Below, in pieces: positions 9,429-19,589 of a stretch of DNA of 21,959 nt. Numbering within the stretch: the stretch's first letter is position 1; every line of letters starts with the position of its first letter. This stretch comes from Chara braunii (lineage: Eukaryota > Streptophyta > Charophyceae > Charales > Characeae). The position numbers were made by a program, and so were the translations under genes. The stretch is from assembly GCA_003427395.1 (NCBI GenBank), contig BFEA01000263.1, positions 308,007-329,965 on the forward strand. Direction: 5' to 3'. The notes under the pieces are model-generated. The model had not been told where the DNA came from and made no database searches. It worked only from the letters and a program-made list of their open reading frames with translations.

Positions 9429-10516
9429 CAAAAGGAAACTAGCCTGGAAGGGTGGTAGGCCTCTATCCCTGTGTCTCCCGTTTGTCTATCTTCTAGCAAA
9501 ATCACCGGATTCTACTTTCACTTACCCTGATCTCCTAAAATCACTCCCCTAGAGATCCGGACATCTTCCACACTACACCTGCCTATCCTTAACTCCTTTA
9601 CATGCCAATCCTTGACTCTCTTAAATGCTCGTTCAATGCTTCATATAATTGTCTTATACAGCAAGTAAGAGATCATCCCGCAAGTCTCTCGTTGACATAA
9701 CAAGATCATCACAAGGGAGACGCACAATCTCCGGTCGAATGATGCGGATTGAGAGACGGCAGAAAGATTAGGAACATGAGGAGTTGACTGGAACTCTGGT
9801 TGGCGGGAGTGAGGAAGGATGGTCAATTGTTTCGTTCTTGAGCAGAGGAAGAAGGCGGCGGATAAGACCCGAAGCGACGACGGCTTGGTGACTCACAACG
9901 CAGAGGTTAGGTGCCGAAATGCCCCTCACATTTGTAATACGCCATCTTCCCTGGAGACGGGGTACGCTCCCTCCACTCGTCCTGATGCCTACGAGCCTCT
10001 TCCCCTTCTTCCTTCTCTTCTAGCTTTTCATCTCCTTTTTCCCAATCCTCCCACTCTTTGGTCAAATCTATAGGCCTTTCGGCGACCTTCCCTTACCTTT
10101 CCGCTTCTTCCTTTCCCAGTACCAGTCTCACGGTCTTTGGGTGTCATATTAATGCGAGGACAATAGTTAGATAGTAGAGCCTTTAAAGTTATCAGACCCA
10201 ATACCCTTGGTCTTTAAAAGATTCTAGATAACCTCAGGTTACTGTCAATGAAATACTTCTCCTCTCACTCTCTAGGGCGATTCTTGTCACAAGTTATCAC
10301 TGACTGTCGCCTTACTTGTACCACCTATTTGCTCCTAGTACCTATTCTGTTCTATAATCCCTAAGTGATTTATACGCAATGACTACTCTTGTGTACTTCC
10401 CACTCAGAATCCTTGGTCAAACTCTATCCCAATAGGTAGATTAGAGTTGTCGTTTTGCCTAGATCATCGACTTACCAAGCTCGAGTTCGTTCACTGAGGA
10501 CCTCGGCCAGAAGCGA

Positions 10517-10536
10517 GATCCCCAGCAACGGCGCTA
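10517..10536 (-). other. Primer-binding site complementary to tRNA-Asp 3' end
   Basis: The plus strand reads GATCCCC-A-GCAACGGCGC-T-A. This matches 18 of 20 positions of the 3' end of plant tRNA-Asp as I recall it (GATCCCCGGCAACGGCGCCA). On the minus strand it is therefore a PBS, followed by a 2-nt spacer (10537-10538) and the CA end of LTR B. tRNA-Asp priming is common in plant Ty3/Gypsy elements. The site fixes the orientation as minus and marks LTR B as the 5' LTR. Confidence 0.8.
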
Positions 10537-11005
10537 CCTGTCGCGCGCGGCGGTCCCACACCCAGACGTGAAGTAGTTTTTGGTGTTGAACCTTACGGTC
10601 GTGTCACGCAGGAGTTTCTTTTTGTCGCTTTACGTAATACCAACTCCGACCGTGCGCGCGTGCTATACCTCTCGCGACTCCCTACAACAAGTTAGGGATC
10701 CCGCGAGGTACAACATTACCTCCACCTGCGGGAGCTATCACCATCCCTTAGGTGGGCGTATCCCTGCTGAGCTACTGACCCGTATGTCGTGCCCCGAGGT
10801 GCTAACTTCCCCGGACCGACTATCTAATCAGGTCGACTTCTCGGACAGTCTTCCACGCTAAGTTAACTATGACAATGACTCAATATTTACTTTGCTTATC
10901 ATGCGAGAATGTTAGGGTCGATCCCCTTTGTAGTCTCCTATTCTCTCAAACAGGAGCCTAGACAAATGACTTTCCGATCCTGACCAACTACGATCCCATT
11001 CACAA

Positions 11006-11006
<1 letters not shown>

Positions 11007-11049
<43 letters not shown>

Positions 11050-11114
11050 NNNNNNNNNNNNNNNNNNNNNNNNNNNNNNNNNNNNNNNNNNNNNNNNNNN
11101 NNNNNNNNNNNNNN

Positions 11115-11182
<68 letters not shown>
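11007..11182. repeat. Expanded (TA)n tract in LTR B with embedded gap
   Basis: Alternating TA/AT runs from 11007 to 11049 and 11115 to 11182, with Ns at 11050-11114. The same position in copy A has only 12 bp. The tract is self-complementary and can form hairpins or cruciforms, which probably explains the assembly gap. Confidence 0.9.
11050..11114. other. Assembly gap of 65 N inside (TA)n
   Basis: A run of N flanked on both sides by TA repeats. Its true length is unknown. Confidence 0.95.
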
Positions 11183-11187
<5 letters not shown>

Positions 11188-11607
11188 TGTATGCATGTAA
11201 ATCAGGGGAGCTGACTGAGCGGTGAACCTCACTTTCACGATTGTCGTGTCCCATTGCCCGAATATCTCAAACGATCCCAATTCAGAAGACAACACAAATG
11301 TCCAATCACCTCTGCAAATGCGAGAAACCACATACAAGCATACAGATGCAGACACAGAATGCGCTACGAGCATCAACCTTTAATCCATTCATGGCAAGCC
11401 ACTCACGCCCAAAAATCTTGAAAATAACATTCCTTCCTAACCTTGACTCCGTTTACCCCAGCCCGACATATTTTCAAAGATTTCTGAGTGTGATTTTGAT
11501 AATTTAGGCATAGATACAGGGGGGAAGATTTATCTGTTCCTTTCTTAGATCTTGCCTTAGGTGTGGGTGTCAAGCCATGGTGGAAGTTGAGTCAGAGTTC
11601 TACCGAC

Positions 11608-11627
11608 CTGTTATCAAATGATAACAG
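11608..11627. promoter_or_regulatory. Conserved perfect palindrome, copy B
   Basis: Identical to copy A (CTGTTATCA-AA-TGATAACAG), although nearby bases differ between A and B. Confidence 0.6.
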
Positions 11628-12230
11628 AATTGTTGTTCTTACAGATTCCCCCGTAAGTTTTCCGAAGTGTCGAAACTTGTCGACATAACACAGTCCAAGA
11701 GAAACTTAACATCTCTCTTCCCTACTAAGATATAGAAAATTCCGTCTAGACTCTGTATCTCTTGTCTGACTTCCATCCTTAACTAATCGTTTGGGTTGCT
11801 GCCCTTTCGCGTCGGATAGTGAATAATAGTTCACTACCCTTTTTACTGTCGTAGTAACTCTTCATATTCTCTTCACTATTTCATTCCTATCCCTTTCTGG
11901 ATTATCCTGTCTGAGTTCCCTTCCTTCTCTCAGCACACATGAACACATCACCAATCCAACCTGTGGAAATGACTCTCATGGAAGGGATCAGACAAATGGA
12001 TAGTCTCTCTCTGAGACAAGATCTCACTTATCCTTTCTTAGTAGAATCAGAAATAGTTAGTTAGGACTGAACAATGCAGATTGTGGAGAAAGTTAGCGAT
12101 GGTACGACAGACCATTTACGATATATCCGCTTGTTTACTTGAGCTTGTTTGACAAAGGCAAACCTTATGGGTCTTGGTCCCTGTGTGCCAAAGCACATTT
12201 ATCGGAAGGCTTATCCTATGACTAGCCACT

Positions 12231-12735
12231 GATAAGGCATGTGTCCTTGAAACCTCATTACTCTTATATACTAGTCACTGATAAGACATGATTTCCCTGC
12301 TACTCTTATTACTGGCTAGCCCTCAATAAGGCGGGTGTCCAATGATCCTTGCTACTCTTATCACTGACTAAGTGCTAGGATGTTTATTGATAAGGCAGGT
12401 GTCCTTGAAACCCTGCAAACTTATATCAGACCAGTCACTAATAAGGCAGGATTTTCCTGCTACTCTTATCACTGGCTAACCCTCAATAAGGCGGGTGTCC
12501 AAGAATCCTTGTTACTCTTACCACTAAATGAATGTTAGGTGGATCAATGATACGACATGTGTCCTTGAAACCTCACTACTTTTATATCAGACTAGTCACT
12601 GATAAGGTTGGATTTCCCTACTACTCTTATCACTAGTTAGTCTTCAATAAGGTGGGTGTCCAAGGATCCTTGCTCTTACCACTGACCGAGCGTAAGGCTC
12701 ATCGGAGTTAAGACAAAATTTCCCTGCTATTCTTA
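12231..12735. repeat. Higher-order minisatellite array in LTR B (3 units)
   Basis: Monomers starting GATAAGGCA, GATAAGGCA and GATACGACA lie at 12231, 12389 and 12549. One whole unit present in A (around 3176-3337) is missing between the second and last units here, as expected from unequal exchange or slippage. Confidence 0.85.
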
Positions 12736-13045
12736 CCTCCACACGAGTCTTATCGACGGATCACGTTATCGCCTTTGATGGCACTCGCCTTGAACCGTTG
12801 TCAGTTTCAGGGACGCATGCTTGGATCAGGCATATGACAATAAATAAATGACATGGATTATCATCGTTGCATTCAATCACAAGAAGCGAAACAACAAATA
12901 CCCATCATCATTAGGGGACGTATAGAGAGAAGAATATGAGTAATCGATCCCCTTTGCATCCACATCCCCAAAGAACACCCACATAGCAAGATCGTTGTAC
13001 CCTTGTTACTAACATAGTCATAGGTAGCAGCCTAAAGATTACAAA

Positions 13046-13070
13046 TTTAGGGTTTAGGGTTTAGGGTTTA
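13046..13070 (+). repeat. Telomere-type (TTTAGGG)3 in LTR B
   Basis: Same position and length as in copy A, unchanged. Copy C lacks it. Confidence 0.85.
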
Positions 13071-13080
13071 TGTTGAAGTA

Positions 13081-13150
13081 CACATACCGCACTGTTCTCT
13101 GCCTCCAGAGTTCCGCCTGAACTCCGACAGAGCTCCTGCAATCGCCCTGT
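13081..13150 (-). promoter_or_regulatory. Conserved leader-like block, copy B
   Basis: Orthologous to 3871-3940. The putative donor reads CAGTGCG|GTATGTG on the minus strand, with a weaker exon side than in A but an intact GTATGT. Confidence 0.4.
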
Positions 13151-13494
13151 CATTGGTCATATACAACTCATGCAATCGATTGCTGGGTTCTTAGGGTTAG
13201 CTGAGGTAAGGGTTAACTCAACGAGAATCAAACCCTAATCAATCAGTCGAGGAGGCATGTATCTGAGAGGGCCGCACAAAGACAAGTATGGAGGAGGATG
13301 AAGGAGGTGGGCACCATGATAGCGTCTCCCTCCTCTCCAATGCCACCTACTCTTCTTCACCTCCTGCCTCGTACTGATGTCGCATATCAGCTATAGTAAC
13401 TAACAGAGGTAGTAGAAATAATCAAGGAATAATCATCGAAATAATGAAACAATAAAATAAATAAAGTAATAATAATATCAATAGTGACAACACA

Positions 13495-13573
<79 letters not shown>
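13495..13573. repeat. (AAT)n microsatellite, LTR B
   Basis: About 26 AAT units at the same site as in A, followed by a short ATCTAAAATAAT interruption absent from A. Confidence 0.95.
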
Positions 13574-13874
13574 TCTAAAATAATAATAGTAGTAATAATA
13601 ATAGCGTAAGGCAATGACGAAAGTGGAAGGACAGATTGCAGACGGTGAAATCCCCTTTGAAAGTCAGGAAGTCATACTCTGATCAGAGAGTAGTAATGCA
13701 CTTATGTTATATCAATCGGAATTCGAATACTTCATCGAGTTGACAGTGGGAGTCTTTCCCTTGCTGCAGCCGATACGTATATCAGTGACCTTGCTTCTAC
13801 TCGGCGATCGACGCCCAAAATATTGTCGTGCTGCTACTACTAACTCACGAACAGACCACGCAACCGCTGACTCC

Positions 13875-13883
13875 TATAAAAAA
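13875..13883 (+). promoter_or_regulatory. TATA-box-like TATAAAAAA, copy B unit 1
   Basis: Ortholog of 4647-4655, with identical sequence and downstream CCATGCCATCCATTACC. Confidence 0.4.
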
Positions 13884-14400
13884 TGCATGATGTCGACCAT
13901 GCCATCCATTACCAAGTCCAGGTACATATCTCGTGGCATCACCACTTTTCTATCACCTCCCTTCTCTCTCTTTCTCTTGCTCTATGTGTGCAGGCATCTC
14001 TGCGTTTCATTGTATGTGTTAATGCGCATTATACGTCTGTGTGGCTTGGTCTTTCCATTTATCACAGCATTTAGGTACATCACAGTCTGTCTTTACCCTG
14101 TATGTCACAGCCTGTGTCCTACGACATATGTCACACTCCGCATTCCCTGGTATATGTCATAGTCTGTGTTCCTTAATATGTTTGACTTAGATAGTTTGGC
14201 CTAGGCTCTTCGTCAGTCTGTCTGTTTCAGTCGTAGGTCTATGTAGATTTATGAGTTTGTCTTTAGCAGCGCAACCGCATTGTGTCAGCTGTACACCCCC
14301 ATGCAGTCAACGGTATCTTCTTGGTCAGTCCAGGCTTAATCAGGCAAGTACCGTGGACACTTAGGGTCAATGGAAAGGGCAGGTCAATGAGTTTCCGAAG

Positions 14401-14408
14401 TATAAATC
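14401..14408 (+). promoter_or_regulatory. TATA-box-like TATAAATC, unit 2
   Basis: CCGAAGTATAAATC at the start of the second tandem module. The downstream CCATGCCTTCCTTC resembles that of unit 1. Confidence 0.35.
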
Positions 14409-15138
14409 AAGAGGCAACACCCAACCATGCCTTCCTTCATGCATGAGCCATGAGGAAGCATTGCCACAGTGATTTGTGCAAAAAGGTCTGCAGGAAGCCC
14501 AAAATCTAAGTGGGATGAAAGAACTTGGCCATGGTTATAGTGGTAAATGCGGCCATGGTCGCCATAACTGTAGATGCAGTGTAGTGTGCGTGTCGCAATT
14601 CATCTGCATCCGTATGTTACTGCGGGACCGTGTCTGTCACAGTCCGTGTTCCTCTGCGTACGTCATAGTCTGCGCCCCTCCCTTGCGTATCTTGTGTGAT
14701 TATGACTGCGAGGGTCACAAATTCTGTGCGGCTGTGACTGTATTTTTGCGTCACTACGTGGCTGCGTGGATGCGTCTGAGTCACTGCATGACTGTGTGTT
14801 CACCGTCCCAGACTGGGTCTGTTTGCCCCAGTTTGTGCATGACTGTCCCAGACTGTGCCTGTTTGCCCCATGGTGTGCATGACTGTCCCAGCATGTCTGT
14901 CTGTTCTGTCCCAGCTTATGTCTGCTTGTTTGTTGTAGGTCTGTCGGTTTGTATCTGTCTGTCTGCCTGTGCTGTCTGTCTATCTGTTAAATTTGTCTGT
15001 TTGCCCAGTTTGCCTGTTTGTCGCAATATGTCTGGTCACCGGTGTCTGGCTGTCTGTTCGACAGTTTGCAAGTCCTTGCCTGTTTGCCTCCTCCCCCCTC
15101 TTTTATCTCACCGGGGGTGCTGCATGGTTCAATCAGTC

Positions 15139-15187
15139 CCAGTCAAGCCAGTCCGGTCCAGTCAAGCCAGTCCGGTCCAGTCAAGCA
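15139..15187. repeat. 19-bp tandem repeat, about 2.5 copies
   Basis: CCAGTCAAGCCAGTCCGGT repeated head to tail at the end of unit 2, leading into CAAGCAAGTACTGT. Confidence 0.85.
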
Positions 15188-15252
15188 AGTACTGTCTGGG
15201 ACTGTGTACGTCGTGGGCCTGGAAAACAGGATCGGACAACGAGTCACCGAAG

Positions 15253-15260
15253 TATAAATC
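15253..15260 (+). promoter_or_regulatory. TATA-box-like TATAAATC, unit 3
   Basis: CCGAAGTATAAATC, identical over 14 bases to unit 2. The downstream CCATTCATTCATTTC is at comparable spacing. Confidence 0.35.
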
Positions 15261-15530
15261 GAGCAGCCGCGCACAACCATTCATTCATTTCTGCGAAAGT
15301 CATAAGGAAGTCTGCAGCAGCGCCCGAGGACGAAGTGGGCTAGAGAGAGACTAAGCGCAGCCACAGCGATAGGGTAGATGCAACCATCGCTGCCATAGTT
15401 GCAGTGTGAAGTGTGCGTGTGTTTGTCACAGTGTCACAACGCGTTTTCACTGTGCCCTCATCACTGTATGTGGTGTCTTGTGTCCTTGTTGTTTGTCCAC
15501 CTGTATGCGTCGTCTGTCTGCATGTATGTT

Positions 15531-15640
15531 CGTGTTGTATGTCCGTGCCGCCTGTCTGTGCTGTCTGTTCGTGCTGTATGTCCGTATCGTCTGTCTGTGC
15601 TGTATGTTCGTGCTTGTCTGACTGTGCTATCTGTTTGTCT
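15531..15640. repeat. 39-bp CTGT-rich tandem repeat, about 2.8 copies
   Basis: CGTG(T/C)TGTATGTCCGT...CTGTCTGTGCTGT starts at 15531, 15570 and 15609. Because 39 is a multiple of three it creates Cys/Leu/Val-rich open frames that are not evidence of a gene. Confidence 0.8.
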
Positions 15641-15749
15641 CTTTGTGGCGCCGGCGTCGCCTGCCAACAGGGCCCTAGGCAGGCAAAACTTGTGAGACAG
15701 TGGGTGATAACCTTTGTGGCCCACAACCTAATCGCGGAGGAACCGCAAC

Positions 15750-15753
15750 GCAA
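15750..15753. repeat. Left target-site duplication candidate of copy C (GCAA)
   Basis: GCAA abuts the TG of the nested element. The uninterrupted copy A has a single GCAA at 5227-5230 at the same place. Confidence 0.5.
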
Positions 15754-17205
15754 TGTCGGGCGCATCGGTCCGGCACCGCACGTGGCAGCGCAGGCCCCTC
15801 TCGGCCGCGTCACGCAGGAGTTGGACCAACCTCTTCGCGAACACACAAATGGAGCTTCCTTAGGCCGCTCCGACCGAGTGCGCCAGCCATACCTCTTGCG
15901 AGCCCCTACGACTGGGTAGGGCCTACGCGAGGCACAACTTACCTCCACCGTATGGGAGTTGCCACCTCCCTTCGCTGGGCGTATCCCCGCCGAGCTACCA
16001 GTCCACATTACGAAAGCTAATCAGTTGCAATCGCAGAGGTGGACCAACAGAGGGCGTTTCTCGTTCGCTGTAGCATAGGGGGTACGCGCGGTATTACGCC
16101 TATCGGACCCGCACGCAAACCGACATCTTAGGGGGCTGAGGTCCCAAGCGCGGCCCGTCGTCGGTCGACTAGGATGCATCCCACACACCACGCGCATACC
16201 ACTTTACGAACACAAAAATAAAATACACACACACACACACATCGAACAACGCCACAACACTCATAGTCCCTTCAGCAGCCGTCCCATAACTTCCCGACGC
16301 GAAAATCGGATAGGCATCGCGCGCGAGATTCAGTATAAAACCGCTCGGACGCAGGGCTAACTCGTATCGACTAACAATGCAAACGTACGCAAGCAGTTGC
16401 GATGATAGCGTACCATGTAGTACTCGTACTCGCGCGACCCTCGTTAATCTCGAGGGTCGCGTTCGACACTCAATTGTCGGCTGACACGCGCCTTGAGGGT
16501 TAATCTCTCGACGTTGGACAACCGTTATGCACGGTTGAAGACCACACACCCTCTTCTGCACTCTGTGCAGAGCGGGTGCTACACCGGTCCGCACCTGTGT
16601 TGGCAGTCACTTCTTACTGCCCTGGAGATGAGTCTCACTCCGGGCCTGGGCGAAAGTCAAGGGGTATGACTTTGACGGCTGCCACGGACTACAACGTCCA
16701 ACCATACAAACTCTAAAAAGCAAGGGTAAAAAGGGAACCTCCCTTCCCTCTCGAGACATAATTCAGTTAACCCTTATTCACACTCACAGTAGGCCTCTCA
16801 AATACTCAGGGCACTTATAAATACGCAAGGGTTGATTATATAGGACGATCACTTCTCACAGTCACAGTGAGGCTCCTCTCAGCCATATATGTATGAAATC
16901 GCAAACAATCACATCCAGACTCCGAACCACAACCATACCTGCAATCACATCAAAGATTCAACCAGAAGTCCACGCACTACACGAGGTCAACTTCAACCAT
17001 TCCTCGCACTCATACCTCGCTTTAGCCATACAAGTCTCACTCGTGCAACTCTTAAATAAATACTCAGTACTTTTGTTGGATGATCATTCAATAAAGTCCG
17101 GGTGAAAACACAACAAAACAGTTCAATCACAAGGCTAAAGCCTTTAGGTTGAGTGGCAGGAGTGAGTTGGAGTTGAATCGTAAACCGACGAAATCGACAA
17201 CCGAC

Positions 17206-17224
17206 CTGTTATCAGTGATAACAG
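17206..17224. promoter_or_regulatory. Conserved perfect palindrome, copy C
   Basis: CTGTTATCA-G-TGATAACAG. The 9-bp arms are unchanged while the centre differs from A and B. It is preceded by ACCGAC as in A and B, although most surrounding sequence is hard to align. Confidence 0.6.
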
Positions 17225-17503
17225 AAGATGATCCTCGTAGGATCAATTGAATCTAGTCCAAATCCTGAATCAAATGGTCAAGAGGACCTGTAACACATGA
17301 TAGGTCAATCCCCAAGCTAAATCTATAAGTCTTTGGAGGATAATCACGGTCTCACCCCAATCATCCTAATTAATTAAGCCTAACTCTACCTTTAAGCAGT
17401 GCCCAAAGCAAAGGTAGACCTCGACATAATCTCCCTTATAAAGAGTGGATTGCCAGACTCGCCACCTGTCAAAATATAATTTATCTCCTTTTACCTAAGA
17501 AAA

Positions 17504-17868
17504 TTTCGGAAGTGCTTTCCGTAGGAAAAGTGTCTTTTCAGAATTTGTATCATCCCGAATATGAAACCAGAAATAGTCCTTGACTTTCCAAAGTCCAATT
17601 TTGCCTAACTCCCTGAATTAACAAAAATTTTGGCAACACTCCCTTTAGAAAAGATGACTTTCCAAATTTTTACTAAGTCAAATACGAACCTTGGACAAGT
17701 CGAACTTTGAAAAGCTAAAAATTTGACTAACTCCTTGGATTTGCAGAAATTTCGGCAGTGCTTCCCGTAGCGAAAGTAGCTTACCAAAATTTAAACAAGC
17801 CCAAGTATAATAAAAATCCTAAAAAATGCTAGAATCGATCTAAGTAAAATAAACTTAGCTCAGAAAAT
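17504..17868. repeat. About 121-bp tandem repeats in copy C, three units
   Basis: AAATTTCGGAAGTGCTTTCCGTAGGAAAAG, AAATTTTGGCAACACTCCCTTTAG and AAATTTCGGCAGTGCTTCCCGTAG start near 17504, 17625 and 17746. Each runs through TT(A)CCAAA(T)TT... and AACTCC(C/T)TG.ATT. A partial fourth start (AAATTGAAACTAACTCC) is at 17870. Confidence 0.75.
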
Positions 17869-18097
17869 GCAGAAATTGAAACTAACTCCTATCGCTCTAG
17901 CACGAGGCGAGACTCTAAAGCAACTACCTGTCAACCTGACACTCAAACCAAGTAGTAGCCTCACTCAGTCTCATGCAGGCCAAACCACAAAGGTAAGTAC
18001 TCTCACCATCCCCAAGCCAACTTGACAAACAATAGTTCGTAATCTCTCGATGCTTTATTCCCTTATACCCAACTTACATATGGCATAAAGTCAAGCC

Positions 18098-18913
18098 GTC
18101 CACTCTTATGGAACCTGCCTGACTCAGCCATTGAGTATACACGAACAGGTTGCACAACTACTTCTCTCTTCCTTTTGGACATATGACTAAGTCGTTTATC
18201 TTAGAACAAGGCTCAGCCGCCCCGAACTGTTTAATATCCAAATTACATATACCTCTTTGAGCTTGGTGTTCAAAAGTTGGGCATAGGACTGAGTCGTTCA
18301 TCTTAGAACAAGGCCCAGCCTGCCCAGGGTTACCTTCAATTATACTCTTAGTTATACTCTTTTCATTCTATGATAAGCTATAGCCAGACCGTCCAATCTT
18401 ATGGAACCCATGCCTGACTAGCCTGTTCATAAATATGATAGTATAAAATATAGCCAAAATTTAACCTTTTCGGTTCCAACATGTGCGAGGCTTTGGGCCA
18501 GATCGTCCAATCTTATGGAACATATCTGGTCTCCTGCCAGGTTCGTTTCTCTCTGATCCACTGTGTGTGGCATGCGTCCAAGGTCGTCCAATCTTATAAA
18601 CATGCCCTGCCCTCAGCGAGAATTACTCCCTTATAATGAAACAGGAAGGGGTCGAGCCGTCCAATCTTATGGACTTGCTCAGACCTCCTCAACCAACAAC
18701 AAAAGAAACAAACCAAAACCCGAATCAAACTTGGCAACCAAAAACCTCCAATCTTATGGTACAGGTTTGACCCTTGAAAAGTCAGTCACAGTCAAACCCT
18801 CACAATTCAGAGCAATCAGACCGTCCAATCTTATGGAACTGGTTTGACTCTCCATGCAATTCAAAAATAAACACAGCGGTCAGGCCGTCCAATCTTATGA
18901 AACTGGTCTGACC
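18098..18913. repeat. Array of hairpin motifs with a conserved core and covarying arms (copy C)
   Basis: GTCCAATCTTATGGAAC or close variants occur at about 18098, 18391, 18505, 18574, 18659, 18747, 18823 and 18887. Looser relatives (TCGTTTATCTTAGAAC) are at 18191 and 18294. Flanking arms differ from unit to unit yet remain complementary: GGCCAGAT/ATCTGGTC (18496, 18524), GGTCGAGC/GCTC-A-GACC (18650, 18677), AAACCT/AGGTTT (18742, 18763), TCAGACC/GGTTTGA (18816, 18841), GGTCAGGCC/GGTCTGACC (18878, 18905). TCC/GGA inside the core can add a short apical stem. Units 18098 and 18391 do not pair well. Strand and function are unknown. Confidence 0.7.
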
Positions 18914-19170
18914 CCATAGGACCCTGTCAGTCTCAGGCAAAACCATCTTTCACCCACCCTTCCCCCAGATGCAACCCCTTCTTGTTCACAGTCTGCGTTC
19001 AGACAATCAACAAACTGAAACTGTGATTTCACATACATTCTTTTATTTAATCTGAGTCATATACTGCCAGTCAAACAAAAATCAAAGTAGGGATGCACAC
19101 AGTATGCTCAGTCAAACATATCAAGGCGTACAATTAGGGGTTATACCAGGGTATATAGAGGGAAAGCAAA

Positions 19171-19235
19171 AGGTTACCTTTCAATTCTCTGCCTCCAGAA
19201 CTCCTCCCAAGTTCCGGCAGAGCTCCCGCAATCGG
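19171..19235 (-). promoter_or_regulatory. Conserved leader-like block, copy C
   Basis: The diverged third copy keeps the GGAGCTCTGC core and ends on the minus strand with GAAAG|GTAACC, again a GT donor-like site at the same place. It is one of the best-conserved segments between C and A/B. Confidence 0.4.
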
Positions 19236-19589
19236 TGGGTTGACTCCCCACAGAGTCTTGACACGGACCTACGGGTTGCAATCTCGCCTGCCGCCTTTCT
19301 CTCAGAACCTATAGACTAGACTTAGAGTAAGAAGGGCAGAAGGGAAAGTTTTGAGACTCTCAGATCTGAGGACGGTGCGCTCAGACTCGCAGGAGAGGGC
19401 CTTGGTACCTTCATCGCCTGAGGGCCCCGCAATGATGGCCGAAATAACAGCCTGTTCAACCGAAAATCAAACTGTTGAAACAGACTCTCCTGACAAACTC
19501 CCAAATTGTAGTAATATCCCCCCCCCCCCTCGCATGCCCGACTATACCTTCACCTCTCGTGGCCCAACCGCAGCCACCCGATGCTGAAC

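Larger units (their letters stand above)
5897..10516 (-). mobile_element. Internal region of the element, non-coding, no gag/pol seen
   Basis: This lies between the LTR-like copies; part of its left end may still belong to LTR A. No reverse transcriptase, integrase, protease or gag zinc-knuckle motif is visible in any frame. The only frames above 150 codons (8458-9003, 8600-9229, 8650-9144 minus, 6152-6616) are pyrimidine-rich or low-complexity and overlap one another. Contents are a 163-bp tandem duplication (6111-6436), many (CT)n and (CA)n runs, (AAT)n at 7587-7671, a pyrimidine-rich CpG-containing stretch at 8400-9170 with CGTCGT runs, a tRNA-like unit near 9287-9428, and an unremarkable stretch 9440-10516. 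A large non-coding interior between intact-looking LTRs is the definition of LARD elements, which are mobilised in trans. No clear polypurine tract was found, because the left edge of the interior is unknown. Confidence 0.5.
14383..15675. repeat. 1293-bp block present only in LTR B, made of two diverged tandem units
   Basis: Copy A runs GGGCAG|TAGGCAGG (5152/5153). Copy B has 1293 bp at the same point. Inside are two related units, about 14383-15236 and 15237-15675. Each begins near CCGAAGTATAAATC and continues with AACCAT..., GGAAG.CTGCAG, GCAGTGT.G and a CTGT-rich tail. They also resemble the end of the preceding segment (CAGGCAAGTACCGT against CAAGCAAGTACTGT; GTCACAGCCTGTG against GTCACAGTCCGTG). 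They are therefore extra copies of a local tandem module, gained in B or lost in A. Confidence 0.7.
10539..15753 (-). mobile_element. Putative 5' LTR (copy B), left part, interrupted at 15753
   Basis: Begins TGTCGCGC directly beside the tRNA-Asp PBS and is collinear with copy A (1221-5230). Against A it lacks 107 bp between two ACTGACCC repeats, has a (TA)n tract expanded to at least 111 sequenced bases plus a 65-N gap, has three rather than four higher-order minisatellite units, and carries an extra 1293-bp block (14383-15675). The last 78 bp (15676-15753) match A 5153-5230 with 3 differences. Homology then stops abruptly and resumes at 21373. No coding sequence is supported. The long plus frame 14476-15354 is built on CTGT-type repeats. 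Confidence 0.65.

Noticed and set aside
14476-15354. Plus-strand open frame of 292 codons, Cys-rich, the longest in the window
   Set aside because: It runs through CTGT/TGTCTG-rich tandem sequence that is wholly missing from copy A. Other frames are also open nearby, and no domain is recognisable.
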